From Saccoglossus kowalevskii (lineage: Eukaryota > Hemichordata > Enteropneusta > Harrimaniidae): a stretch of 10,816 bases of DNA. The notes below the pieces were generated by a model. It ran no database searches and was not told the origin of the DNA. It worked only from the letters and a program-made list of their open reading frames with translations. Below, piece by piece: positions 1 to 7,472 of this stretch (position 1 is the stretch's first letter; each line of letters begins with the position of its first letter). The translations under genes were made by a program, and so were the position numbers. Where the stretch lies: assembly GCF_000003605.2 (NCBI RefSeq), contig NW_003142800.1:354877-365692 (forward strand), given 5' to 3'.

Positions 1-378
1 CAATAGAACTGTAAAAGTGTGATACATTGGGTCTCATCATGTTCAAATACTTTGTTTACATCAGTATTCTTATAACTTCATTTACCAGTACATACTGAAT
101 AATTCTACTATCCCCATAGAAATCCCAAATGTGGCATTTTGAATAAAATACAAAGAAATCTGGGGCGACGACCCCCATTTTTTGTTGCCTGTTTCATGCC
201 AATTTAAATGAGAAGAATCTATGTAGCACTTTTCCACAGTACATCTAATTTTTCTCATTTTACTCAAATAATATATATTATTTACATTAACATTAACAAC
301 CTATTTACCATATTTTGAGTATCTTCATCATGTTTGTGGCATGTTGATTCTAAATATGGCAATATTCATGTCCCGTAG
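1..378. other. AT-rich non-coding stretch, no gene seen
   Basis: No convincing exon on either strand. A 61-codon minus-strand open frame (82-267) shows no recognisable family pattern. If the exon at 379-468 is real, this would be intron on the plus strand. A small GC hairpin TGGGG/CCCCA lies near 161-177. Confidence 0.5.
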
Positions 379-468
379 GTTGAGGACCGAGAACAATACG
401 CCATTGTTAGCGTGGTTTTAGATGTGTCTCTTGCGGCAATCAATAACTGGTTTGGAACCAAGTACTGA
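379..468 (+). CDS. Possible terminal coding exon of an unrecognised plus-strand gene
   Basis: After an acceptor-like CCCGTAG (AG at 377-378), a frame of 29 codons reads VEDREQYAIVSVVLDVSLAA followed by INNWFGTKY and TGA at 466-468. The same frame has TAG immediately upstream (376-378), so if coding it must be spliced in. Support: the stretch is clearly richer in G+C than its AT-rich surroundings, codon usage looks protein-like, and AATAAA follows at 622-627. Against: the polypyrimidine tract is weak, no upstream exon is visible and I cannot name a family. The hydrophobic run YAIVSVVLDVSLAAI could be a beta strand or part of a membrane segment. If real, the gene would converge tail-to-tail with the phospholipase. 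Confidence 0.38.
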   Translation, partial: VEDREQYAIVSVVLDVSLAAINNWFGTKY

Positions 469-621
469 TATTTTGTGATATATCGATTTACTAAATAATA
501 ATGTGGTATCATTCCGTCCAGTTCAATACTTCAAGTGTTATATAAATTTTACCTATATTAAAAGATTTAATACATTATATTGAAATCAAATGCTCTGTAA
601 TTTTTAAAATTCATTTGTAGT

Positions 622-627
622 AATAAA
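622..627 (+). terminator. Candidate polyadenylation signal AATAAA
   Basis: Canonical hexamer about 155 nt after the stop of the possible exon at 379-468, and about 20 nt before the repeat element that begins at 647. In AT-rich DNA this hexamer is common by chance, so it only gives weak support to that exon. Confidence 0.3.
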
Positions 628-646
628 GAAAATTTGATTAATTTTT

Positions 647-681
647 AGTCCCCGTTCGGACGCAGTCCGAAAACGGGGACT
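647..681. repeat. Terminal hairpin of the repeat element
   Basis: Inverted repeat: AGTCCCCGTT (647-656) with AACGGGGACT (672-681), and inside it CGGAC (657-661) with GTCCG (665-669), a GCA loop and two unpaired A residues at 670-671. That is 15 perfect base pairs in 35 nt, the strongest GC-rich hairpin in the window. Confidence 0.85.
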
Positions 682-694
682 TATGTTTTGACCT

Positions 695-737
695 CCGTGT
701 GTGCGTGCGTGTGCGTGTGTGCGTCTGTGCGTGCGTC
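695..737 (+). repeat. GT/GCGT simple-sequence tract
   Basis: Alternating TGTG and TGCG units for about 40 bp, just inside the left hairpin of the element. Alternating purine-pyrimidine sequence of this type can adopt Z-DNA and is prone to length change. It generates a spurious cysteine/valine-rich reading frame (from 699), which I do not regard as a gene. Confidence 0.85.
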
Positions 738-813
738 CGGACCTGTATCTTAGAAATGCCTGGACCAATCACAATCAAACTTCACACATACATCATACAT
801 GATATCATACATA

Positions 814-1386
814 TGCACGTCAATTTGTTTGACGATCCTATTCAAAATGGCCGAATGGTTGTCATTTTTGTGCTAAAAAAATCATCAAATATCAAGCATT
901 TCTGGCATTTATGGAGGGATTTCGTTCAAACTTTGTACATACATTAGACATTACATGTTCCTGATGCACGTCATTTTATTTTTCAGATCAGACTCAAAAT
1001 GGCTGTCCGGTGGCCATTTTGTTTTAATGAATGGGTTTCCAGACCCATATGTCTGACTTGTTTTGACTGATTATGTTCAAATTTTTAATATTCATTATAC
1101 ATCATGTCACAGGTATACTGATATATTGGTTTGACCATCCTTTTCAAAGTGGCCTAATTGTCGCTATTTTTGTGCTAAAAAACTTGTTTTATTTTTTAGA
1201 TCAGATTCTGAATGGCTGACTAGTGGCCATTTTGTTTTAATGAATGGGCTTCTAGAGCCATATCTCTGACATGCTTTGACTGACTATGTTCAAATTCTAT
1301 ATAATCATTATACATATATTCATAATGGCTGATTTTGTTTTAATTAATGCTGTTCCAGAGCAATATCTCTCAATACTCATTTGACG
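814..1386 (+). repeat. Degenerate tandem units with CAAAATGGC...GGCCATTTTG cores
   Basis: Related units recur around 814, 964, 1131, 1187 and 1322. Shared blocks include ATGCACGTCA (815 and 965), TTGAC(G/C)ATCC followed by TTCAAA(A/G)TGGCC (829 and 1131), TTTTTGTGCTAAAAAA (twice) and GGCCATTTTGTTTTAATGAA (about 1012 and 1224). The copies differ by substitutions and by deletions; the second and third are shortened. They form the body of the element at 647-1508. Each core carries a short inverted repeat (AAAATGGC / GCCATTTT). Confidence 0.75.
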
Positions 1387-1510
1387 ATCAGATACAAATG
1401 TCAATCATTTAAATGTTAAACAATCATCATATTCCCGACATGTTTATATTCCAGCTATATTACTATAAACAAAACTTTATATCTTAAATTTGATAACTAA
1501 CGGGGACTGT

Positions 1511-1542
1511 GCCATGCATGGCTTGTGTGACAAAATTGTCAC
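1511..1542. repeat. Two adjacent palindromes next to the element's right end
   Basis: GCCATGCATGGC at 1511-1522 is a perfect 12-bp palindrome, and GTGACAAAATTGTCAC at 1527-1542 has 6-bp arms around AAAT. They follow directly on AACGGGGACT. They may belong to the right end of the repeat element or to the start of the next block; the sequence alone does not decide. Confidence 0.6.
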
Positions 1543-2680
1543 TATTTTGGATGTTATTTGTTATTGTCTAGTTATTTGTGTTTGTAGGTTATAGTATTGT
1601 AAAGTAACTTTATTGAATAAACTCATCATATAATAAACTTAATAGTGCTAAGTCTGTTGCTTAGTAACTAGTGTACAGGTGTACATGAATCAGGTCATAG
1701 TTTGATTTGCAGTGTGCTGGTATGCGAGTGTGTATTGAAAGTTAGTGGTATGCACTTACAGGTGGGTGTATGAATGTTTACTAGAGTAGGCTGAATTGAT
1801 GAATAGAACTGCTTTTGTGATGCAAAGTAGGTCAGTGTGCTTGGTAATTCTGCAGTATGATGTGGTTAGTTGTCCAGGAGTGAGCATCTCCTGCAATTCT
1901 ACTCATGGTGACTCGTAATTTTACTATCAACTGGCAAGGCGTTCAGGCTTTGAGTTGGTGGAAGTCGGTGGTGACTTCGCTGTATTAGGTCAGCCAAGTA
2001 TATAGAGTAGAGGTCTGCCAAATTGGTTTTGCAGCTTGGGGATATTCCCGAGACTTTGAGTTTCTAACCTTTGGTGAGGGACAAGACGCCAGCACATAGA
2101 AACTGTAAGTTGAGATTTCAGTTTAATCATTTCCTAGTAGTTCATTCAACTGTGCCGGGTACGGTAGCCCGATTAAATACATCCATATTACGTTTCTTTA
2201 GTTGTGTTTAAAATGGCAGGTATTATGGAATGTACTTGTCCCTTTTCCAGATGACCTGTGAGTGGTGAGCCGTCGTGACGCATGGAGCATGGAGCGCAGT
2301 CTGAGTGGAAGGCTGTGAAGTGGAATTCTGGATTGTGTGGAGTGAAGCAAGTGTCGAGCAAGTGAACGTTTGAACTTACCGGGCGTTAGGACAGTCTGAA
2401 CTGGTTGTGACGTGTTCATGGTCTAACCGGTTGTATTACCAACTTGTAATGCTAGTTCTTAATTTACTGCTTGTATTTATAACGTGTATGCTTTATGCAT
2501 TATTGTAATTTTGATGAGCGTGTAGTCTAGTTTGTCTGATAATTGTATGCTGTTTTATGGATTGTGACATGTATTAATATAACTAGTAATATTTCCCTTA
2601 GTATCATCCCATTGTGTATAGAACTCACTACTAGCTTAATAAAGCGTATTAATTCTGAACCGCACACTGGCGTTATTTCT
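1526..2680 (+). mobile_element. Candidate solo LTR or degenerate retroelement block
   Basis: This block begins TGTGACAAAATTG and ends shortly after AATAAAG (2638-2643). It is less AT-rich than its surroundings, has a clear excess of G over C on the plus strand from about 1640 to 2420, and contains no credible protein frame. The pentamer GCTTG flanks it at 1521-1525 and 2681-2685, as a target duplication might. These points fit a solo LTR with the polyadenylation signal near its 3' part. Against: the right end is not the usual ...CA, there is no second copy for comparison, and no internal region or primer-binding site is visible. A spliced non-coding transcript is the alternative (a GTAAGT at 2105 and a pyrimidine-AG at 2250). 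Confidence 0.3.
2638..2643 (+). terminator. Polyadenylation-like signal in the LTR-like block
   Basis: AATAAA followed by GCGTATTAATTCTGAACCGC. It sits about 40 bp before the proposed end of the block, a spacing seen in LTR R regions. Two more AATAAA hexamers lie at about 1616 and 1632 near its left side. Confidence 0.3.
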
Positions 2681-2685
2681 GCTTG

Positions 2686-2870
2686 TTATTTATATTGCAT
2701 GTGCTGCCTGCTAGAAAAACCTGACAGCTTGTTTTGTTTATTTTTTGATTTCAGTAAAAATAAGCATTAATGTCATAGTAATGTGTATATAGACAGTTTT
2801 GGTTTAGACTACAAAACAAAAAAAATTACTAACTTTAGAGTACTATGTTAAGTATTGGAATGCAATTATA
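2686..2870. other. AT-rich non-coding stretch
   Basis: No gene or recognisable repeat. Open frames overlapping this area begin at random ATGs and show no conserved motif. Confidence 0.5.
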
Positions 2871-2871
2871 A

Positions 2872-2917
2872 AATCAAAAGAAAGCTTAGAAAAAAACTAC
2901 TGTGTGCTGAGAGTATT
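2872..2917 (+). repeat. Dispersed repeat fragment, 5' block (copy 1)
   Basis: The block AATCAAAAGAAAGCTTAGAAA...TGTGCTGAGAGTATT recurs at 10581-10624 with only a few differences. In the 10.58-kb copy this block is followed 40 bp later by the AACTAATTATGCAAAT block; here that block appears only at 3662. Either about 700 bp inserted between the two halves or the two fragments are independent. Confidence 0.7.
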
Positions 2918-3220
2918 AAGTGTGTCATTTGTCGTAATAGTGCATTTTGTGCAACACAATTTCAATGAAATGGCGACTACTCAACCCTTATTTTTTACCT
3001 CGCATTTCACAGGACTTTCGTCTTTGTGGGGTCGCATTACATTGCCCATGCAATTGTGTCAAAGGCAATATTTTAGTAAGATTTAGTCATATTTATGTGA
3101 TTATATTTGAGATGCACATACAATGTAATACACAATATTTAGAAATTTGTATTACCGATACTCAGACAATTTTACATATGTGGTTTGCAGTTTAATTCAG
3201 AGATTTTTTTAAACAAGAGA
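2918..3220. other. Non-coding stretch between repeat fragments
   Basis: Two overlapping open frames of 60 and 82 codons begin at ATGs here, but they read through AT-rich DNA in different frames and show no domain pattern. I regard this as part of the sequence that separates the two halves of the dispersed repeat. Confidence 0.4.
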
Positions 3221-3225
3221 ACAGG

Positions 3226-3239
3226 GGCGCAGCAGCGCC
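3226..3239. repeat. GC-rich small hairpin
   Basis: GGCGC (3226-3230) and GCGCC (3235-3239) pair around AGCA. It opens a stretch richer in G+C (about 3221-3345) than anything nearby. One plus-strand frame stays open there to a TAA at 3335, but it resembles no family I know. Confidence 0.6.
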
Positions 3240-3393
3240 TTCATGTCATGGCCTTGCGTCCCCTTACCCTGTGGAGCAGATCCTCTGGCAACCATAAAAT
3301 TCTGATTGACCAGGGATCACATGTGGCCAGTCTTTAACTGTGACCTGTGAAGCCATAGAATGCTCCATTTTAACTTAGAAATATCAAACTCCA

Positions 3394-3644
3394 TACCCTG
3401 GTAGGGAGAACCCTACACATGTACATTTGTATCTCTCCCATTGCTGTGCTCTCCCTTTCAGTAGTTTTCTAGATAAAGCCCTGTAATTTTTCCAAAGAAC
3501 CTACTACAATTTAAAAATGAAGTAACAAAAATAATATACATGGTTTTCAACATTAAACTGTATTACCCCAGAGCATCTATGTTTCAATGTAATTAATCTC
3601 CATGGTTTTCAACCCAAAACCATTGTCCCCAGTCTACCAGGGTA
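3394..3644. repeat. 251-bp segment bounded by an 11-bp inverted repeat
   Basis: TACCCTGGTAG at 3394-3404 and its exact inverse CTACCAGGGTA at 3634-3644. A second small hairpin, GTAGGG...CCCTAC (3401-3416), overlaps the left arm. The size and ends resemble a miniature inverted-repeat element, but no target duplication is evident, and neither end begins at an obvious transition in sequence character. Confidence 0.45.
3539..3632 (+). repeat. Imperfect 62-bp tandem duplication
   Basis: CATGGTTTTCAAC occurs at 3539-3551 and again at 3601-3613. The following bases also agree loosely, each unit reaching CCCCAG about 20 bp on. It lies inside the inverted-repeat segment 3394-3644. Confidence 0.7.
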
Positions 3645-3661
3645 GTACGTACGTGAGATAT

Positions 3662-3780
3662 AACTAATTATGCAAATTAGAAAATTAATATACACATTTC
3701 ACTGTAAAACTAATTAGGCCTTCTCAGTGTCACAGAGCATCTAAGTTTCATTTTAATGGTAAATGTGATGATTTTACAAG
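3662..3780 (+). repeat. Dispersed repeat, octamer-bearing block (copy 1)
   Basis: AACTAATTATGCAAATTAG followed by AAAATTAATAT, then GTAAAACTAAT(T/G)AGG, then CACAGAGCATCTA and AAGTTTCATTTTAAT. The same order of blocks recurs at 10664-10780. The CAGAGCATCTATG block also appears at 3569 and in the intronic copy at 8504. No coding capacity and all copies are in the plus orientation. It is an old interspersed element; the class (SINE, MITE or other) cannot be assigned. Confidence 0.75.
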
Positions 3781-3799
3781 TTTTTTTTATTATGCTCAA

Positions 3800-6528
3800 C
3801 AAAGTCGAAATAAAATGATTTATCACGAGTGATTGTATTTTGACAAATTTAAAATAATCCAATAACTTTGTCTGCACGTTCTGGGAAATATAAATCATAA
3901 ATGGCAATGTTCTGGATACTTGACCATCACATGACAAATTTGAGACTTAACAAGGAATACAAAATTGTGGTTCAATGGGACACTAGCAGCTTGGAATCAG
4001 AATTTGTTTCTTGATTTAACTGTTAAAGTACTCATCTGTATTGCCACTTTAGCCGTTAAAAAAGCAATACCATCAAAAACAGTTGAAATCATTGAAAATT
4101 TATTTAAAACAGCAACAGATTTAAATATAATTTAAGACTGATAAGCAATACTGACAATATAAATACAATCTTTAGAGACAAAGGATGGTATTTGAGCTAA
4201 CAGTCACAATGTAGCTAGTTCTCTAAAGTTTCTTTACAATGACACTATAAAAGGCAAAGTAAGATCCTAATTCTTGCCTTGAGTTAAATTTACAAAAATG
4301 TCACTATTATATTAAGTTACCTTGTGTGAAGAAAGCTTGTGACAGTATAAACACAGCTGTACAGTACAAGTACATTGCTGTAATTGGGATACTGAAGAAC
4401 TAAATGTTGCATGTACTATTAATGAAAAATCTAAAATGTTTTAAAAATAAATTCAAATATATGAAGTTTGAGATTCTAATTTGTTCACTAAAAAATAATA
4501 CTAAATTAACACTGTTTGGAAGACATGTCTTCTATAAGCCGGAAATCACTTCAATTTCAAAACAAAGTTTGTATAAATCACTAGTGTACTAACAACATTA
4601 CAATTTTGTTCTTGCAATCACTCTTTTGTAGTGTTGATTTACAATTCAAAACTGCTCTATTACATGTATATATAGAACGGACTCATGTGATTCAGCAAAA
4701 ATGCCAATCATGGAGTGTACTTTCATTCAATTTATTTTACAAATGTTGTACCATGTATTATGAGACTGACATTGAACACAATTTGATGCAATGATTAGAG
4801 TCTGTAATTTAAATCATCACATTAAAAGATTCCATGGTTTTGAGACCCCAAAATTAACATCACTAATAAATTTACAAATATACTGGCCAATTGGCATTAA
4901 AAACACTCATGACCTGGATATATAATACACTTACAAACTACTTTCCTTTTCATGTTACATTAATAATAATGGCAGTACAGAATAAGTGAAAAAGTCTACA
5001 TGTATCACTGAAAGACAAAGATAGCATTGTTATGTGCATATACACCAACTCTAGATCTTTAATTGGGATAGGATGCAGGTACTTGTGATGTAACAGGACA
5101 AGTGATTCAAATCAATAGTTTGTATTTATCCAGGAGTTATATCATGCTAGATCAACCAAGTGTATTTATTGAGAAACCTCCCGTTTACTGTCATGAAATA
5201 ATATTTACAAAACAGCAAAAGTAGAAGTTATTTAAAATGCGGCAACTGTTACAAGAATATTAAACCAAAAAAAAGATTTTGCTTCTTGTCCAAGAGGGAA
5301 TTGGAAAAAAAACACTGTTTTTATTTATTTTTTTAATACCACAGCATGATATATTTTCAATATTTAACATTTATTAAATGTTTTTGAACACGTACATTAA
5401 CAGTTGATTTGGATTAACCATTGTACAGCACAGGGCAGACTTCATGCAAAATTACGAAAACTGATAAATTTTTTGACTTATTTAAAATTTTAGTTGAAAA
5501 TTATTATATATAACTTTGCCCATATCTACATCTGTACCTCATAATGCTATCTGCAGGGTCACAAGAATGTGGCAAAACCACTATAGGGGAACAAGTCTAT
5601 TGTATATTGGTATATTCATCACTGTGGCACTATACAAAACTCAGAAGCCACATTTAGAAAATCCATAACAGTTTCTGTAAAAAACAATGATAAAACATCA
5701 ATGAACCCGATATTGTATGGAAAATACAGTAAAATTATTTTTAAAAGATTGTGCAGAATTGGACTTTAATTTTTCATCACGTTTCAAACCACATTTCAAT
5801 CAAATAACAATTTCATAATCATACCTGAGAAATCAATAAAAACACAAAATTTAATAAATTATTCAAATAACAGTAACAATAATCGTATCAGTCCAAATTT
5901 CATTTTACATAAACTCTTTTATTCACCTGTAAAATACGGAAAATATCCACTTTTTCAGCCTCATGTTTTTCTGGCTCAGAAGATGCATGGCAAAATTCTT
6001 TTTAGCCACTAAAATTGACTGGATAATTTGCATCAAGTCCCATCTTCTTATAGGTGTAATCTCTATTTTGAAAACAACTTTTTTAGTTTGATTAACTGTT
6101 TTATTTGATTACAACACCAAGAAAGCAAATATTTAATTTGTCAGTGAAATTTTGTCTAAAACCAATCAGTTTTGAATAGAGGACTTGTACATTTTAAAGA
6201 AAGTCAACCTTTCTAATAATGCATTTACCAGTATGCTTGATTCAACTTCAACTGTGATAATGACATTTACTAAAAAAGGACAACTAAGACAGGACTGGTG
6301 GTTCTTGTTGTTTATAGGAGTTTAATTGTCAAGTGAGACATGTCCATGATCAATAGCGACAATGGATTATGAAAACGTTTTTTACACCCACCACTGTCAC
6401 ATGCATCAGAAAGTTAACACTGTGGTCACCACACTACATACCCAATAGAAAAGGTGCCAAGATATGTACATTAAATAGAAATCCAACACCTGTATATTAC
6501 AATAATATAAAATTATGAAAATACTGCT
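3800..6528. other. Long AT-rich non-coding region
   Basis: I read both strands and found no exon with family resemblance, no tRNA or rRNA, and little repeat structure compared with the left third. Short open frames here (near 4404, 4606 and 3710-3937) look like chance. Several TTTATT hexamers (AATAAA on the minus strand) could be alternative polyadenylation sites of the phospholipase gene. The rest is plausibly intergenic. Confidence 0.5.
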
Positions 6529-6534
6529 TTTATT
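6529..6534 (-). terminator. Candidate polyadenylation signal AATAAA for PLA2G15-like gene
   Basis: Plus-strand TTTATT, which is AATAAA on the transcribed strand. By eye it is the first canonical hexamer after the stop codon at 7340 and would give a 3' UTR of about 820 nt. A GT-rich stretch (CAGGTGTTGG on the minus strand) follows within about 50 nt, as expected of a downstream element. Further TTTATT hexamers occur beyond it, for example near 6100 and 5920, so a longer 3' UTR is equally possible. Confidence 0.3.
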
Positions 6535-7339
6535 TTACCAAAAGAATTTGACAAATGACTGACATAAGCACAGGCAGGACCCATGTGACCACAGAGAATA
6601 TAATTACGACTATCAGAAAATCATTGATTAATTTAAAGTCATTGAATTTTGAAAGTTAAAGCATGAGAATTGTATGCTTTGTTTTTGTCTCTTAAATTCA
6701 CTGAATATCAAGTCTAGGTAAATTAATACATTCAATTGTTTACTGTATAATAAACACACGATGCAAAATGTCCGTGAGATCTTGATAACATGCAACTTCT
6801 TTTTATCTCTCAAATAGTGTTTCATTTTCTCTGTGGATAGCATTCACTGTTCAAATCATCTATGTAATCATGGTATTTGGCAAATGAGGATGCAATGACG
6901 GGAGAGAACAGAACATGATGGAAACAAGTCATGTGACTCGTAAGCCCTTTTTTGCCTATGGTCCATTCAGGATATTCTATGTTAATTTTACGACTTCACG
7001 AATTACTCCGCCATCATAGATTTGTTCAAGTTCCTGAATTTGAGCTTAAAGTGGAAAGTGCAGAGGATTGACCATCATTTTTCAGTTATCAGCAAACTGA
7101 AAGTCAATTCATGAATTGAAATCTACGTTCACTTTTACGTACAAGTTGTTTTCTGTCTAGCCATATCTACATGTACAATGTATTACATAGCACAGAAATT
7201 ACAAAGCACCATACGGTACCTGTTTCTCTTGCAAGACAATATATCACCGCATTAATCGCAAAATTAAAAAAAAAAAAAACATTCTTTAAAAACAATCAGA
7301 ACAGCTAAGTAGAATACACATAACGGTGAATGTCGGATA
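6535..7339 (-). other. PLA2G15: Probable 3' UTR of the PLA2G15-like gene
   Basis: The sequence between the stop codon and the first canonical AATAAA on the minus strand. It is AT-rich, has a run of A on the plus strand near 7266-7279, a pair of adjacent inverted repeats at 7080-7119 and an E-box-like palindrome at 6928-6937. No intron is evident. The assignment is by position only; the true end is unknown. Confidence 0.4.
7080..7119. repeat. Hairpin followed by 16-bp palindrome in the probable 3' UTR
   Basis: TTTCAGTT (7080-7087) pairs with AACTGAAA (7095-7102), and TCAATTCATGAATTGA (7104-7119) is a perfect palindrome starting two bases later. Together they could fold as two side-by-side stems in the mRNA. 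Confidence 0.65.
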
Positions 7340-7472
7340 TCAGAGGTTATCTGGGGTCATCAGTACATTTTTAATTATGTAATCAATTACAGTATTATTC
7401 TGTAGCATATGGACGTGTTCATTTCCCGGAAATCCCTTCTCCAGCACCGGATGCTTTTGTTGGTCTTTCCAC
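7340..7472 (-). CDS. PLA2G15: PLA2G15-like exon D: terminal exon with catalytic histidine and stop
   Basis: Last coding exon. The acceptor is a T-run ending in TAG immediately before 7472. The first base completes a Leu codon; then WKDQQKHPVLEKGFPGNEHV leads to HMLQNNTVIDYIIKNVL, and TGA is at 7342-7340. The His of NEHVHM aligns with the catalytic His of PLA2G15 and LCAT, and the NNT sequon lies where vertebrate PLA2G15 has NAT. The protein ends a few residues later than the vertebrate protein as I recall it. The 133-bp coding part is too short for most ORF scans. In vertebrates this C-terminal region lies, as I recall, in one large final exon, so the split between exons C and D may be a lineage difference. 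Confidence 0.93.

Larger units (their letters stand above)
647..1508. mobile_element. Non-autonomous repeat element with AGTCCCCGTT / AACGGGGACT ends
   Basis: AGTCCCCGTT at 647-656 is matched by its exact inverse AACGGGGACT at 1499-1508, about 860 bp apart. The left end also contains a second inverse copy at 672-681, so the end itself folds into a hairpin. Between the ends are a GT/GCGT-rich simple repeat and degenerate tandem units, with no transposase frame. This looks like a non-autonomous DNA-transposon-type or satellite-like element. A target-site duplication was not found, so the exact boundaries are uncertain. The simple-repeat-rich start and the 'CAAAATGGC' units recall repeats common in marine invertebrate genomes, which is recollection rather than a match. 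Confidence 0.55.

Noticed and set aside
162-177. Small TGGGG/CCCCA hairpin
   Set aside because: Only five base pairs around a six-base loop; expected by chance in a window this long.
82-267. 61-codon minus-strand open frame near the left edge
   Set aside because: No domain, no splice partner, and composition like its surroundings.
699-947. 82-codon plus-strand open frame
   Set aside because: Its start is a translated GT/GCGT simple repeat (valine, cysteine and arginine run) and the rest is degenerate tandem repeat; no domain.
2198-2419. 73-codon minus-strand open frame
   Set aside because: Lies antisense to the G-skewed block; its serine, arginine and histidine richness follows from that skew. 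No family pattern or splice context.
2543-3195. Three short plus-strand open frames
   Set aside because: They begin at random ATGs in different frames across repeat-derived DNA; codon use is AT-driven and no motif is seen.
3185-3334. Open frame through the GC-richer stretch after 3221
   Set aside because: Open for about 50 codons to a TAA at 3335, but the upstream half is AT-rich read-through, the GC-rich half resembles no protein family, and splice sites are not convincing.
3710-4794. Short open frames near 3710-3937 (minus), 4404 and 4606 (plus)
   Set aside because: AT-rich codons, no motifs, no splice or start context; expected by chance in DNA of this composition.
6628-6843. 71-codon minus-strand open frame downstream of the phospholipase stop
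   Set aside because: Falls in the probable 3' UTR, lysine/phenylalanine/leucine-rich from AT content, no family pattern.
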